NCBI GenBank assembly: GCA_007134025.1
Contig: SLLR01000024.1
Location: forward strand, 1 to 38,623
Direction: 5' to 3'
Source: Desulfuromonadaceae bacterium
GTDB taxonomy: Bacteria > Desulfobacterota > Desulfuromonadia > Desulfuromonadales > Syntrophotaleaceae
Length of the DNA stretch: 38,623 nt
This document shows, piece after piece, positions 24,222-33,927 of this stretch. Position numbers and translations under genes: made by a program. How positions within the stretch are numbered: position 1 is the stretch's first letter; the number at the start of each line of letters is the position of its first letter. The notes under the pieces are model-generated. The model saw only the letters and a list, made by a program, of their open reading frames with translations. It did no database searches and was not told the origin of the DNA.

Positions 24222-25568
24222 ATGGGCATGGATGAAGGGGGGCAGCGCCGAGACGTTGTCATCATGGGCGCGGGAGGAAGGGATTTTCATAACTTCAATT
24301 GCCTGTTTCGGCACCGTTCCGATGTGCGGGTGCTGGCCTTTACGGCGACCCAGATTCCTTTTCAGCAGGGTCGCCGGTATCCGGCAGAACTGGCAGGCAG
24401 TCTCTATCCCCAGGGGATACCCATTGTCGCCGAAGACGCCTTGCCCGAGCTGTTGGCCGAGGGTGGGGTCGAGGTGTTTTTTTCATACAGCGACATTTGC
24501 CACCAGCAACTGATGACGGTGGCTTCTCGGATCCTGGCCCTCGGTGGGCGTTTTACCCTGCCGGCACCCAATCAAACCATGCTGCGGGCCCGCCTGCCGG
24601 TGCTTTCAGTTTGCGCCGTTCGTACCGGCTGCGGCAAGAGCCCCGTTGTGCGTTTTTTGTGTCATCGCCTGTTGAGCAAGGGAATTCGCCCGGTTGTGGT
24701 GCGGCACCCCATGGCCTATGGTGATCTGACGGGTAGGGCGGTGCAGCACATCAGTTCCGGCGGCGCGGCCGATCAGCAACGCTGGACATTGGAGGAAAGA
24801 GAAGAGTTCGAACCGTTGCTGAAACTGGGGATCGAGGTTTTTTGCGGCGTCGATTATGAGGCAGTTCTTGCCGGAGCCGAAGAGGCCGGGGATCTTATCG
24901 TCTGGGATGGTGGCAACAACGACACCCCCTTTTTTCATCCGGACCTGGAACTGGTGCTTGTGGATCCTCTGCGGGCCGGTGACGAAGTGGCTTATTTCCC
25001 CGGTCAGGTTAATCTGCGCCGTGCTCGAATACTGGTCGTGACCAAGGTGGACGAGGCCACGCCGGAACAACTGGAACGGCTGCGGAATAGCATACGCCTC
25101 TGCAATCCCAACGCAAGAGTGGTCGAGGGGCGATTGGAACTTTCTCTGGACCATCCCGACCGGGTGCGGAACCAGAGGGTGCTGGTGGTTGAGGACGGGC
25201 CAACCGTCACCCACGGCGGCATGGCCAGCGGTGCCGGAATGGTCGCTGCTCATCGCTACGGTGCCGCTCGAGTGGTTGATCCCCGCCCCGCTGCTCGGGG
25301 CAGTTTGCGGGACATTTATCGGCAATGGCCCCATCTCGGCGCTGTGGTGCCCGCCATGGGCTACAGCCCGCAGCAGCTGGATGATCTGCGCCGGACCCTG
25401 GAGGATACGGAGTGTGATCTGGTGCTGTCGGCCACACCAGTGGATCTGAGCCGCCTGCTGGGCCTGAACAGACCTGTGGAACAGGTGCGCTACGATTTTG
25501 TCGAGTGTCGGGAGGGTCAACTGGCCGATCTTGTCTTCAAAGGACTCAAGTCAATAAGAAGCCGTTAA
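24222..25568 (+). CDS. cyclic 2,3-diphosphoglycerate synthetase-like GTPase (COG2403)
   Basis: A 448-residue predicted P-loop protein. The N-terminal part (about 1-115) is Rossmann-like (VVIMGAGGRDFHNFN). The nucleotide-binding part has a P-loop in VCAVRTGCGKSPVVRFL, a conserved DGGNND segment, and TKVD as a possible base-recognition motif. It resembles archaeal cyclic 2,3-diphosphoglycerate synthetase, which closes the ring of 2,3-diphosphoglycerate using ATP in thermophilic methanogens. Bacterial members have no proven role, and cyclic DPG production here should not be assumed. ATG 24222 has AAGGAT 8 bases upstream; TTG 24216 and ATG 24228 are alternatives. The DUF2148 gene follows 68 bases later. 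Confidence 0.8.
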   Translation: MGMDEGGQRRDVVIMGAGGRDFHNFNCLFRHRSDVRVLAFTATQIPFQQGRRYPAELAGSLYPQGIPIVAEDALPELLAEGGVEVFFSYSDICHQQLMTVASRILALGGRFTLPAPNQTMLRARLPVLSVCAVRTGCGKSPVVRFLCHRLLSKGIRPVVVRHPMAYGDLTGRAVQHISSGGAADQQRWTLEEREEFEPLLKLGIEVFCGVDYEAVLAGAEEAGDLIVWDGGNNDTPFFHPDLELVLVDPLRAGDEVAYFPGQVNLRRARILVVTKVDEATPEQLERLRNSIRLCNPNARVVEGRLELSLDHPDRVRNQRVLVVEDGPTVTHGGMASGAGMVAAHRYGAARVVDPRPAARGSLRDIYRQWPHLGAVVPAMGYSPQQLDDLRRTLEDTECDLVLSATPVDLSRLLGLNRPVEQVRYDFVECREGQLADLVFKGLKSIRSR

Positions 25569-25636
25569 CGGCAGTGTCGGCTCATCGGCAGGCCGATGAG
25601 CCGAAGGCGCTCTGTTGTCAAGAAAGGCTGTGTTTT

Positions 25637-26167
25637 ATGCTCAAACTGAACGAAGAATCTCAACAGCACACACTCTTCGAGTTAGCGCGGCAATTGTGTG
25701 TCGCTGCTCGTACGGCGCCCAAGGCGCGGGGTCTGGATTTTTTGACCACCGCCATTGTCGTCGGCAAGGACAAGGATCGTCTGACTGCTGCCATGAGGGA
25801 GATCGCCCGTCGGGACGGAGTGGCTTTTTTCGAAAGGGACGCCGGCAATGTCGATGTCTCGCCGGTAGTCGTGCTGTTGGGAAGTCGCAGGGAACCCATC
25901 GGGCTGCCCCATTGCGGTTTTTGCGGATTTTCCGATTGCAGAGAATTGACGCGTTCCGGTGGAATCTGTGCTTTTAACAGCGGCGATCTGGGCATTGCCC
26001 TCGGATCGGCGGTCAGCCGGGCTGCTGACTTGCGGCTCGATAACCGCGTCCTCTATTCCGCTGGCAAGGCAGCCCTGGAATTGAAACTGCTGGGTCCCAA
26101 TGTTGTGCTGGCTTATGGGTTGCCTCTTTCCGTTAGCGGTAAAAGCCCCTTTTTTGATCGAAAATAG
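25637..26167 (+). CDS. DUF2148 ferredoxin-like protein
   Basis: A 176-residue soluble protein. The N-terminal half contains a helical segment and RGLDFLTTAIVVGKDKDRLT. The central cysteine cluster HCGFCGFSDC, followed by GGIC about 10 residues later, could hold an iron-sulfur cluster. This is the hallmark of the DUF2148 family, described as uncharacterised ferredoxin-like proteins common in anaerobes. The C-terminal part (SAGKAALELKLLGPNVVLAYGLPL) is conserved in such proteins. ATG 25637 has a moderate AAGAAAGG ribosome site; the frame is open upstream to 25505, overlapping the GTPase gene, but that part lacks family features. The Nudix gene begins 5 bases after its stop, so co-transcription is likely. 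Confidence 0.82.
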   Translation: MLKLNEESQQHTLFELARQLCVAARTAPKARGLDFLTTAIVVGKDKDRLTAAMREIARRDGVAFFERDAGNVDVSPVVVLLGSRREPIGLPHCGFCGFSDCRELTRSGGICAFNSGDLGIALGSAVSRAADLRLDNRVLYSAGKAALELKLLGPNVVLAYGLPLSVSGKSPFFDRK

Positions 26168-26172
26168 CCCCC

Positions 26173-26706
26173 ATGGACGAACTTCTCGATATCGTAAATG
26201 AGCAGGACAGGGTGATCGGCCAGGCCCTTCGATCGGCTTGCCACGGCAATCCGGAACTGATCCACCGGGCGGTACATGTTCTGGTCTTTAACGGCAGGGG
26301 CCGACTGCTGCTGCAGAAGCGTCCTTTGCACAAGGATGTGCAGCCCGGTCGTTGGGACACCAGCGTTGGTGGCCACCTGGATGTCGGCGAAGGCTATTAT
26401 CAGGGGGCATTGCGGGAGATGGGCGAAGAACTGGGGATTGTCGGTCGGCCGCTGGCATTCTTATACCGATATCACTACGGCAACGATGTGGAAACGGAAT
26501 ACGTGACCAGTTGGTGGCTTCGCTACGACGGCCTCATCCCCTACAATACGGACGAACTGGATGGCGTGGCCTTTTATGCCGCCGACGAGATTGATCAAAT
26601 GCTGGGCACAGGGCTGCTGACGCCGAATTTTGAGCAGGAGTGGCGGTTGTTTAAACAATGGGCAGGCAATCGGGGGGGCTTTGACGTTTTGTTTTCAACA
26701 GGTTGA
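26173..26706 (+). CDS. Nudix hydrolase
   Basis: A 177-residue protein with a complete Nudix box, GHLDVGE-x7-REMGEELGI (about residues 74-96), which binds the catalytic magnesium through its glutamates. The N-terminal LLDIVNEQDRVIG and HRAVHVLVFN pattern resembles the isopentenyl-diphosphate-isomerase-like branch (E. coli YfcD type), whose members hydrolyse nucleoside diphosphates linked to other groups. An isomerase is less likely because the active-site cysteine of IPP isomerase is not evident. The substrate cannot be named. ATG 26173 lies 5 bases after the DUF2148 stop and has a weak ribosome site, which fits coupled translation. Confidence 0.87.
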   Translation: MDELLDIVNEQDRVIGQALRSACHGNPELIHRAVHVLVFNGRGRLLLQKRPLHKDVQPGRWDTSVGGHLDVGEGYYQGALREMGEELGIVGRPLAFLYRYHYGNDVETEYVTSWWLRYDGLIPYNTDELDGVAFYAADEIDQMLGTGLLTPNFEQEWRLFKQWAGNRGGFDVLFSTG

Positions 26707-27384
<678 letters not shown>

Positions 27385-27460
27385 CCGTTGGCACAATCCG
27401 GGAAAAGGTCACAGGGTCTAACTGTCGAAAGCGTATTGAACAATTTAAAGGAGTAGTGCG

Positions 27461-28870
27461 ATGACGCCAAAAGAAGTGATTCAGTTTGCCAAGGAAAAAA
27501 ATGTAGCGATGATCGATTACAAGTTTCTGGACTTTGTCGGTATCTGGCAGCATTTTACCACGCCGATCAGCGAGTTTGAAGAAGAGGTTTTTGAGGACGG
27601 CCTCGGTTTTGACGGTTCTTCGATTCGTGGTTGGCAGCCCATCCACAACAGCGACATGTCCATTATTCCCGATCCGAGTACGGCGATGATCGATCCCTTC
27701 GTCAAGGTTCCGACTCTGAGCCTGATCTGCAACATCTACGATCCCATTACCAAGGAAGGTTATAGCCGCGACCCGCGCTTTATCGCCCAGAAAGCCGAAG
27801 CCTATCTCAAGTCCACCGGTATCGGCGACACCGCCTTTTTTGGTCCGGAACCGGAGTTTTTCATTTTTGACGACGTTCGTTACGCTTCCTCCGCCAACCA
27901 GTCTTTTTACAGCGTCGATAGTTCCGAAGGCATCTGGAACACCGGCCGCGAAGAATACCCCAACCTCGGCTACAAGCCCCGCCACAAAGAGGGTTATTTC
28001 CCCTGTTCGCCTACTGACTCGCATGTGGACTTGCGTAATGAGATGGTTCAGGTTCTGCAGAGTGTCGGTATGCGCATTGAGGCTGCCCATCACGAGGTGG
28101 CCAGCGGTGGCCAGTGCGAAATCGATATGCGCTTTGACTCTCTTGTCAATATGGGGGACACTCTGCAGTGGTTCAAGTATATTGTTAAAAACGTGGCTGT
28201 AAAGAATGGAAAAACCGCAACATTTATGCCCAAGCCTCTTTTTGCTGACAACGGCAGCGGCATGCACTGCCACGTTTCCATCTGGAAGGACGGCGTCAAT
28301 ACTTTCGCTGGAGACGGCTATGCCGGCCTGTCCAAGACCGCCCTCTATTTCATCGGCGGTATCATTAAGCATGCCAGGGCTCTTTGCGCCTTTACCAATC
28401 CCAGCACCAACTCCTACAAGCGCCTTGTGCCGGGCTTTGAAGCCCCGGTCAATCTGGCCTATTCGGGTCGCAACCGGTCGGCGGCTTTGCGCGTGCCGAC
28501 GACCTCCAACCCCAAGTCCAAGCGTGTGGAATACCGAACCCCCGACCCTTCTTCCAATGGTTATCTGTGCTTCTCCGCCATCCTGATGGCCGGTCTGGAT
28601 GGCATTGAAAACAAAATCGATCCGGGCGAGCCGCTGGACAAGGATCTCTACGCCCTGCCTCCGGAGGAACTGGCGGATGTGCCGAGTGTCGCCGGCACCC
28701 TGGCCGAGGCCCTTGAAGCCCTCAAGGAGGACCACGAATTCCTGCTCAAGGGTGATGTTTTCACCGATGACGTCATCGAGATGTGGATCGATTACAAAAT
28801 GGACTCCGAGGTCAATCCAGTTCGGATGCGTCCTGTTCCTGAAGAGTTCGCCCTGTACTACGATTGCTGA
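27461..28870 (+). CDS. glnA: type I glutamine synthetase
   Basis: A 469-residue enzyme, the same length as E. coli GlnA, making glutamine from glutamate, ammonia and ATP as a dodecamer. Visible family features: [18 protein letters not shown], the [10 protein letters not shown] segment and the [10 protein letters not shown] segment. Tyr397 in [11 protein letters not shown] is the adenylylation site, so activity is probably shut down by GlnE under P-II control. ATG 27461 has AAAGGAG at 27448-27454. It lies downstream of glnB and ends at a strong bidirectional terminator. The large reverse-strand frame over this gene is not coding. Confidence 0.98.
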   Translation: MTPKEVIQFAKEKNVAMIDYKFLDFVGIWQHFTTPISEFEEEVFEDGLGFDGSSIRGWQPIHNSDMSIIPDPSTAMIDPFVKVPTLSLICNIYDPITKEGYSRDPRFIAQKAEAYLKSTGIGDTAFFGPEPEFFIFDDVRYASSANQSFYSVDSSEGIWNTGREEYPNLGYKPRHKEGYFPCSPTDSHVDLRNEMVQVLQSVGMRIEAAHHEVASGGQCEIDMRFDSLVNMGDTLQWFKYIVKNVAVKNGKTATFMPKPLFADNGSGMHCHVSIWKDGVNTFAGDGYAGLSKTALYFIGGIIKHARALCAFTNPSTNSYKRLVPGFEAPVNLAYSGRNRSAALRVPTTSNPKSKRVEYRTPDPSSNGYLCFSAILMAGLDGIENKIDPGEPLDKDLYALPPEELADVPSVAGTLAEALEALKEDHEFLLKGDVFTDDVIEMWIDYKMDSEVNPVRMRPVPEEFALYYDC

Positions 28871-28894
28871 TCGCTCTTCGGTTGAAAAGTTATT

Positions 28895-28938
28895 AACAGA
28901 AAACGCCCCCGTGCCTGCCAACGGGGGCGTTTTCTGTT
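28895..28938. terminator. strong bidirectional terminator between glnA and thrC
   Basis: A perfect 18-bp inverted repeat (28895-28912 and 28921-28938) has a GC core, GCCCCCGT/ACGGGGGC, and an eight-base loop. A-rich and T-rich outer parts let it work for glnA (+) and thrC (-). Confidence 0.95.
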
Positions 28939-29001
28939 CAAGAAGATCTGTTCTAAAGTCCGGTAACGAAAAAAGCACCGGCGGTTCGCAACATCAGAAT
29001 C

Positions 29002-30390
29002 TCAGCAGCTGTTTCGGACAACAAAACGGCGAATAGTCTCGGTATCGGCATCAATGATGTCGCAACGGCGGGGCCGCTGCTCGATGCCTTTGAGGGAGGC
29101 CGGCATGATCGGCGGAGTGCCGGTGGCTTCCAGCACGGCATCGCCGAACTTGGCCGGGTGGGCCGTAGCCAGACAGATAAGAGGGCAATCGCCCTCGGCT
29201 AGCTGCTGCCCAACCTTGACTCCGATGGCGGTGTGAGGGTCTAGAACATAGCCGGTCTTCTGATGAAAGTCCCGAATAGTGCGAATAGTTTCGGTGCAGG
29301 TGGCAGAGCCACTGAGAAAATCCTGAGCCACTCGCTGTTGCAGGGAAACGTCAAAACTCAGTCGGCCACTGCGGGAAAATTCAGCCATGGATCGACGGAC
29401 TTCGGCGGGATTTTCGTCCAACAGATAGTAGAGGTAGCGTTCAAAATTGCTGGCCAGTTGAATGTCCATGGAAGGAGAGGGTGTCTCCACCACTTTGGCG
29501 ATGGAATAGTCGCCTCGACTGACAAAGCGGGACAGAATGTCGTTTTCGTTGGTGGCCAGAATCAGTCGGCGGACAGGCAGGCCCATGCGTTTAGCAATAT
29601 AGCCCGCAAAAATATCGCCGAAGTTGCCGGTGGGTACCGAAAAATAGACCTCGCTGCAGCCGGTATCCTTTTTTACCCGGGAAAAAGCGTAAAAGTAATA
29701 GACCACCTGGGCCAGAACTCGGACCCAGTTGATGGAATTGACCGCCCCCAGCGACAGTCGGGTCTTGAATTCGAGGTCGCCGAAAATCTCCTTGACGATG
29801 CGCTGACCGTCATCGAAGGTTCCTCGAATGGCCAGATTGAAGACATTGGCATCCGTGACCGTGGTCATCTGCAGTTCCTGAATGAGCGACACCTTCTGAT
29901 GGGGGTGAAGGATGAAGATATGGATGTTTTCCTTGCCGCGCACGCCGTAGATGGCGGCACTGCCGGTGTCGCCGGAAGTGGCTCCGATAATGTTCATCTT
30001 TTCGCCTCGCTCCTTGAGCAGGTACTCGAAAAGATTGCCGAGAAACTGCAGGGCGACGTCTTTGAAAGCGAGAGTGGGGCCGTGGAAGAGCTCAAGGATG
30101 TAAAGACCGCCCTGGCGTACCACGGGAGTGACTTCCGGGTGATCAAAGCTGCCATAGGAGCGGTCGATCAGATTTTTGAGATCGGTGGGCGGAAGGCCTT
30201 CAACAAACAGGGAAAGGATGCGCTGAGCCAGTTCGGGATAGGTCAGGTCGGTGAAGGCCGCCAGATCTTCGGCGTTCAGTTGCGGGATGGTCACCGGCAG
30301 AAGCAGGCCGCCGTCGTCGGCGAGACCCATCATGACAGCTTCTTTAAAGGAAACGGCCTGAATCTGTCCGCGAGTGCTGATATATTGCAT
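29002..30390 (-). CDS. thrC: threonine synthase
   Basis: A 462-residue pyridoxal-phosphate enzyme turning O-phosphohomoserine into threonine. The cofactor lysine is Lys110 in HGPTLAFKD. The phosphate-binding segment ATSGDTGSAA, VNSINWVRVLAQVVYY and PTGNFGDIFAGY are typical of ThrC. The N-terminal STRGQ and GLADDGGLLLP motifs place it with the long proteobacterial and yeast form. ATG 30390 is chosen because GAGGAGA lies about 10 bases upstream; the frame is open to 30426. It is convergent with glnA and divergent from the phosphoesterase gene, with its own likely promoter near 30451. Confidence 0.96.
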   Translation of the reverse strand: MQYISTRGQIQAVSFKEAVMMGLADDGGLLLPVTIPQLNAEDLAAFTDLTYPELAQRILSLFVEGLPPTDLKNLIDRSYGSFDHPEVTPVVRQGGLYILELFHGPTLAFKDVALQFLGNLFEYLLKERGEKMNIIGATSGDTGSAAIYGVRGKENIHIFILHPHQKVSLIQELQMTTVTDANVFNLAIRGTFDDGQRIVKEIFGDLEFKTRLSLGAVNSINWVRVLAQVVYYFYAFSRVKKDTGCSEVYFSVPTGNFGDIFAGYIAKRMGLPVRRLILATNENDILSRFVSRGDYSIAKVVETPSPSMDIQLASNFERYLYYLLDENPAEVRRSMAEFSRSGRLSFDVSLQQRVAQDFLSGSATCTETIRTIRDFHQKTGYVLDPHTAIGVKVGQQLAEGDCPLICLATAHPAKFGDAVLEATGTPPIMPASLKGIEQRPRRCDIIDADTETIRRFVVRNSC

Positions 30391-30450
30391 CGGCAAAGGT
30401 TCTCCTCGATATCGGTAGTTGCCCATGGTAATTGTTTTTGACTGGGCCGC

Positions 30451-30478
30451 ATCATACCAGTTAAACTGCCCGAATGAA
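30451..30478 (-). promoter_or_regulatory. possible thrC promoter
   Basis: On the minus strand a -10 TATGAT (30456-30451) is preceded by TTCATT (30478-30473) at a 16-base spacing. The -10 matches well and the -35 poorly. A start near 30444 gives a leader of about 54 bases. Confidence 0.4.
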
Positions 30479-30566
30479 ATAGCGGCTTCCTGCGCGGCGC
30501 GTTTTTCTGCCGACCGTTAGTCCCGGCTGCGCCGATCGGCGACTTGCCGTTTTGAATTCCTCTTCA

Positions 30567-31100
30567 ATGTCAACCGGGACCGTGCCTGTGCAATTTTCCT
30601 CTTTCAAATGGCCTTGCCGTATCGGCGTCCTTTCCGATACCCACGTGGCTGACATCTGGCGGGATGAGGGCCTTGTCGCGGAACTGGAGAGCCATTTCAG
30701 GGGAGTGGATCTGCTGCTGCACGCCGGTGATATCCTGGACCCCCTGTTGCTGGGCTGTTTCACCATCTGCCCGCTGCTGGCGGTTCGAGGCAATATGGAC
30801 CGCTCTTCGCCGGATCTTCCGGAGCGGCGCATTATTCGCGTCGGGCCGTTTCGTATCGGCCTTGTTCATGGCTGGGGCAGCCCTCAGGGACTCGAGTCCC
30901 GTCTGCTCAGGGAATTTTCTCCCCAGCCGGTCGATTGCCTGATTTACGGGCACAGCCACAGGGCTCTATGCCGGCACCGGTCGGGTGTACTGCTGTTCAA
31001 TCCCGGCAGCCCCACGGATCGTCGTGGCGCGCCTTTTCATTCCGTGGGCGTGATCGAGGTGAAGGACCGGATTGAAGGACGGATTATCCCTTTGGATTGA
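30567..31100 (+). CDS. YfcE-like metallophosphoesterase
   Basis: A 177-residue calcineurin-type phosphoesterase. Metal-binding motifs are in the usual order: SDTH, HAGDILD, RGNMD, VHGWG and GHSH, which together place two metal ions. Length and layout match the YfcE/MJ0936 group, which hydrolyses phosphodiesters in vitro and whose in-cell substrate is unknown. The start is uncertain: ATG 30567 has no good ribosome site, TTG 30552 is also in frame, and GTG 30588 has GGGA about 8 bases upstream. The domain itself begins around FKWPCRIGVLSDTH, so any of these would include it. It is divergent from thrC, with the HIT gene 96 bases downstream. Confidence 0.85.
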   Translation: MSTGTVPVQFSSFKWPCRIGVLSDTHVADIWRDEGLVAELESHFRGVDLLLHAGDILDPLLLGCFTICPLLAVRGNMDRSSPDLPERRIIRVGPFRIGLVHGWGSPQGLESRLLREFSPQPVDCLIYGHSHRALCRHRSGVLLFNPGSPTDRRGAPFHSVGVIEVKDRIEGRIIPLD

Positions 31101-31196
31101 GTTGGCCATACCGCTTTCAGCTTAGGCCGTTCAAGGCTGGTTTGAAGGTATTTTTTACAAACAACCCGGTATCCACCGACCCGAAAAGGAGGGCTG

Positions 31197-31706
31197 ATGG
31201 TTCAACATTTATGGGCACCCTGGCGCATGACCTATCTTCAATGCAAGGACGAAGGGTGCGACGACTGCGTCTTTTGCGTGGCCGACAAGGCCGCCGAGGA
31301 CACCGAAAGGCTGATACTGTACCGGGGCCGTCTGGCCTTTGTTATGATGAACAAGTTTCCCTATACCAACGGTCACCTGCTCATCGCCCCTTACCGGCAT
31401 GTCGCCGATGTGGCTGACATCGAAGACCAGGAGATGCTGGAGATGCACCGGTTGCTCAAGTTGTCCCGGCGTCTGCTGGAATCTTACTGCAAGCCTCAGG
31501 GCTATAACGTGGGAATGAACATCGGCCGTATCGCCGGAGCCGGAATTGCCGATCACGTGCATCTGCACCTGGTGCCCCGCTGGATCGGAGACACCAATTT
31601 CATGCCGGTTTTTGCCGAAGTGCGGGTGATTCCCCAACACATTCAGGAAACCTATCAGGCTCTGTCCCGCCTCTTCTCCCGGTACCGTGAAGATTGTGGC
31701 TGCTAA
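31197..31706 (+). CDS. HIT-family hydrolase, Ap4A-type
   Basis: A 169-residue protein with the histidine triad HVHLHLVPRW (His120, 122, 124), the last active in nucleotidyl transfer. An N-terminal LWAPWRMTYL is followed by three closely spaced cysteines (C21, C24, C27 in CDDCVFC), and the layout resembles diadenosine polyphosphate hydrolases or phosphorylases of the Rv2613c type. The substrate is probably a dinucleoside polyphosphate or an AMP conjugate. ATG 31197 has AAAAGGAGGG immediately upstream and is the clear start. It follows the phosphoesterase and precedes the TolQ/ExbB gene by 117 bases. Confidence 0.9.
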   Translation: MVQHLWAPWRMTYLQCKDEGCDDCVFCVADKAAEDTERLILYRGRLAFVMMNKFPYTNGHLLIAPYRHVADVADIEDQEMLEMHRLLKLSRRLLESYCKPQGYNVGMNIGRIAGAGIADHVHLHLVPRWIGDTNFMPVFAEVRVIPQHIQETYQALSRLFSRYREDCGC

Positions 31707-31823
31707 TTTGGCAGCGCTTGAGTCTGTGACACTGGCGTCTGCTGTCCGTTTCCCTGAAACCTTGTCGCAGGTGACGCTCCAGGCCGAATTGCGATTGCCA
31801 CCTCCAAGAAAGGATCGAGGATC

Positions 31824-32423
31824 ATGATGATGTATTTTAACCAGGGAGGGCCGCTCATGTGGCCGATCCTGCTGTGCTCCATTCTCGCTTTGGGCATTTT
31901 TCTGGAACGGCTTTGGAGTTTTTTCCGTCTTAACCGGGGATCACGGGAACTGGTCAAAGAAGTGGAAAACCTGGTACTGAAGCAGCGCATCGACGAGGCG
32001 GTGATCATCTGCCAGCGCTACGGCACGCCGCTGGCCCATATTCTGCTGGCGGCCCTGCGAGCCAAAGGCCGCAGCCGCGACCAGATCAAAACCGCTGTCG
32101 AAGAGGCCGGCAGTCGTGAATCGGCTCCCCTGGAGCGCTATCTGGGACTGCTCGGCACCATCGCTACCATCTCCCCGCTGCTGGGTCTGTTGGGAACGGT
32201 GCTGGGCATGATCAAGGCCTTTACGGTCATCGCAACGGAAGGTGTGGGGACCCCGGCCACCTTGGGCGGAGGGATTTCCGAAGCTCTCATTACCACCGCA
32301 GCAGGTCTCTCGGTAGCCATACCGGTGCTGTTGCTGCACAAGTATCTCATCAGCCGGCTTGATCGCATAATTCTGGGGATGGAATCGGATTCCTTGCGGT
32401 TGGTTGATCTGCTGGGGAGCTAG
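31824..32423 (+). CDS. TolQ/ExbB-type proton channel subunit
   Basis: A 199-residue inner-membrane protein with three hydrophobic segments (about residues 9-28, 110-135 and 150-172), as in MotA/TolQ/ExbB. The cytoplasmic loop carries KGRSRDQIKTAVEEAGSRES. The conserved channel region is LGLLGTIATISPLLGLLGTVLGMIKAF, with GISEALITTAAGLSVAIP in the last helix. With the next gene it forms a proton-driven motor acting on a periplasmic partner such as TonB or TolA; neither partner is present, so ExbB versus TolQ cannot be decided. ATG 31824 (or 31827) follows GGATCGAGG. The TolR/ExbD start is 2 bases after the stop. Confidence 0.92.
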   Translation: MMMYFNQGGPLMWPILLCSILALGIFLERLWSFFRLNRGSRELVKEVENLVLKQRIDEAVIICQRYGTPLAHILLAALRAKGRSRDQIKTAVEEAGSRESAPLERYLGLLGTIATISPLLGLLGTVLGMIKAFTVIATEGVGTPATLGGGISEALITTAAGLSVAIPVLLLHKYLISRLDRIILGMESDSLRLVDLLGS

Positions 32424-32425
32424 CC

Positions 32426-32836
32426 ATGGCTTTTTTACGAAAAAAACGGGAAGCGCCGCGGGTCGAACTGACGCCGATGGTGGATGTGGTTTTTCTGCTG
32501 CTGATCTTCTTCATGATCTCGACCACCTTTGTCGAAGCGCCGGGGATAACCGTCAAACTGCCCGAGTCGTCCAGTCAGCAGCGAGATCAGGAAACTCGGG
32601 AAATCAAGGTCTACCTGTCTCGTGAAGGGAACATTTTTCTCGGCTCCGAGGCTGTTGATATGGAAAGTCTGCGACAGCATCTTCTAAACCATGGCGATGA
32701 AGCGGCGGCCATGACCTTTCTGCTGCTGGCCGATGAGGAGGCTCTGCACGGCAAGGTGGTGGCCCTGATGGACCTGGCCAGGGAGACTGGTTTTTCCCGG
32801 CTTGCCATTGCCACCGAGCACAAGGAGGGGCGATGA
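32426..32836 (+). CDS. TolR/ExbD-type protein
   Basis: A 136-residue protein with a short cytoplasmic N-terminus, one membrane helix (about 16-36, VDVVFLLLIFFMISTTF) and a periplasmic domain. The helix opens with the conserved proton-carrying Asp of LTPMVDVVFLL. It works with the TolQ/ExbB protein encoded immediately before it. The stop overlaps the ROK kinase ATG as ATGA at 32833-32836, a sign of coupled translation. That coupling to a sugar kinase is not expected from function. The nearby ribosome site GGGGAGC serves this start. Confidence 0.92.
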   Translation: MAFLRKKREAPRVELTPMVDVVFLLLIFFMISTTFVEAPGITVKLPESSSQQRDQETREIKVYLSREGNIFLGSEAVDMESLRQHLLNHGDEAAAMTFLLLADEEALHGKVVALMDLARETGFSRLAIATEHKEGR

Positions 32837-33792
32837 AGGAGGCCGCGATCATCGGCCTGGATATCGGCGGCACCTATTGCCGCGGGGCTCTGGTGACGAA
32901 AGTCGGACAGGTTCTGGAATGGCGGCGCTTTAATAGCGATCCGGCGGCGGGCCTGGCGGTTTTTTTGCCTCGGCTGGCTCATTTGTGTCGGGAATTGCAG
33001 GCTGTCGCCGCCTCTCGCAATATGGCGACCTTGGGGATCGGTTGCGGAACCGCTGGGATTGTCGAACCCGAAGGAAAGGTACTTATTTCTCCCAACCTGT
33101 CGATGCTGGACCGGTTTGACCTGAAGGCTTACCTGGAACAGCAGTTCAGCCTGCCGGTTCGGGTCGTGAATGATGCCGACGCCATCGCCTGGGGAGAAGC
33201 CTGTCATGGCAGCGGCCTCAATCTGGAATCGTTTCTGACCATGACGCTGGGTACCGGGGTCGGCGGCGGTCTGATTCTGCAGCGTCGTCTGTGGCAGGGG
33301 AGCTGCGGCGGTGCCGGTGAGATCGGTCATCTGGCGGTGGAGTCCCGAGGACGGCCCTGTCGCTGCGGAGCTCACGGCTGCCTGGAGCAGTATGCCTCCG
33401 GAACCGGAATTCTTCTTAATTACCGGGAAATAACCGGCTCGGTGCAGGAGGGTCCCGCAGACAGCGTAGCCATCGCCCGGCTGGCCCGTCAAGGCGATGC
33501 GGCAGCCAAAGAGGCGTTTCGTTGCGCCGGGCGCTATCTGGGCCAGGCCCTTGCCGGAGTGGTTAATCTGCTCAATCTGGACGGAGTGGTTTTTGCCGGC
33601 GGGGTGAGTGATTGCTTCGATCTGCTGCGGCCGGCGCTGCTGAAGGAACTTCAAGAGCGGGCTTTCGAAGTCAATTACCGGTCGCTGCAACTGCTCGTTG
33701 CCAGTTGTGGAGAAGAAGCCGGTATTCTGGGGAGCGCCCAACTGCTGCGGAGTTTTCTGCCGGACGGTTGCAAATCAGCAGCAAGACCGTAG
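32833..33792 (+). CDS. ROK-family sugar kinase
   Basis: A 319-residue ROK protein without a DNA-binding domain, so a kinase and not a repressor. The phosphate-binding segment GLDIGGTYCRGALV opens the protein; VNDADAIAWGE and GTGVGGGLIL form the sugar and phosphate sites. The ROK zinc motif is CRCGAHGCLEQYASG (three cysteines). Glucose is the most likely substrate, given phosphofructokinase next in line, but N-acetylmannosamine or fructose cannot be excluded. The start is coupled to the TolR/ExbD stop through ATGA. The phosphofructokinase gene begins 135 bases downstream; together the two would give the first and third steps of glycolysis. Confidence 0.9.
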   Translation: MKEAAIIGLDIGGTYCRGALVTKVGQVLEWRRFNSDPAAGLAVFLPRLAHLCRELQAVAASRNMATLGIGCGTAGIVEPEGKVLISPNLSMLDRFDLKAYLEQQFSLPVRVVNDADAIAWGEACHGSGLNLESFLTMTLGTGVGGGLILQRRLWQGSCGGAGEIGHLAVESRGRPCRCGAHGCLEQYASGTGILLNYREITGSVQEGPADSVAIARLARQGDAAAKEAFRCAGRYLGQALAGVVNLLNLDGVVFAGGVSDCFDLLRPALLKELQERAFEVNYRSLQLLVASCGEEAGILGSAQLLRSFLPDGCKSAARP

Positions 33793-33927
33793 ACTGATGG
33801 CGGCGGAAAAATTTCCCTTGAATGGGGCGCTTGAATAGCTGTTGTTGCAGAATCCGACCAAGGGTTTTTCGATTATCGATCCTGCCGTCCAGGTTATGGC
33901 CGGCCTTCAAAGCAGGGAGCATCAGGT

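Noticed and set aside
29263-30441. 392-codon open frame on the + strand opposite thrC
   Set aside because: Antisense to threonine synthase, low-complexity product, no ribosome site or recognised domain.
32611-33741. 376-codon open frame on the - strand
   Set aside because: Antisense to the ROK kinase and TolR/ExbD genes, both of which have clear motifs.
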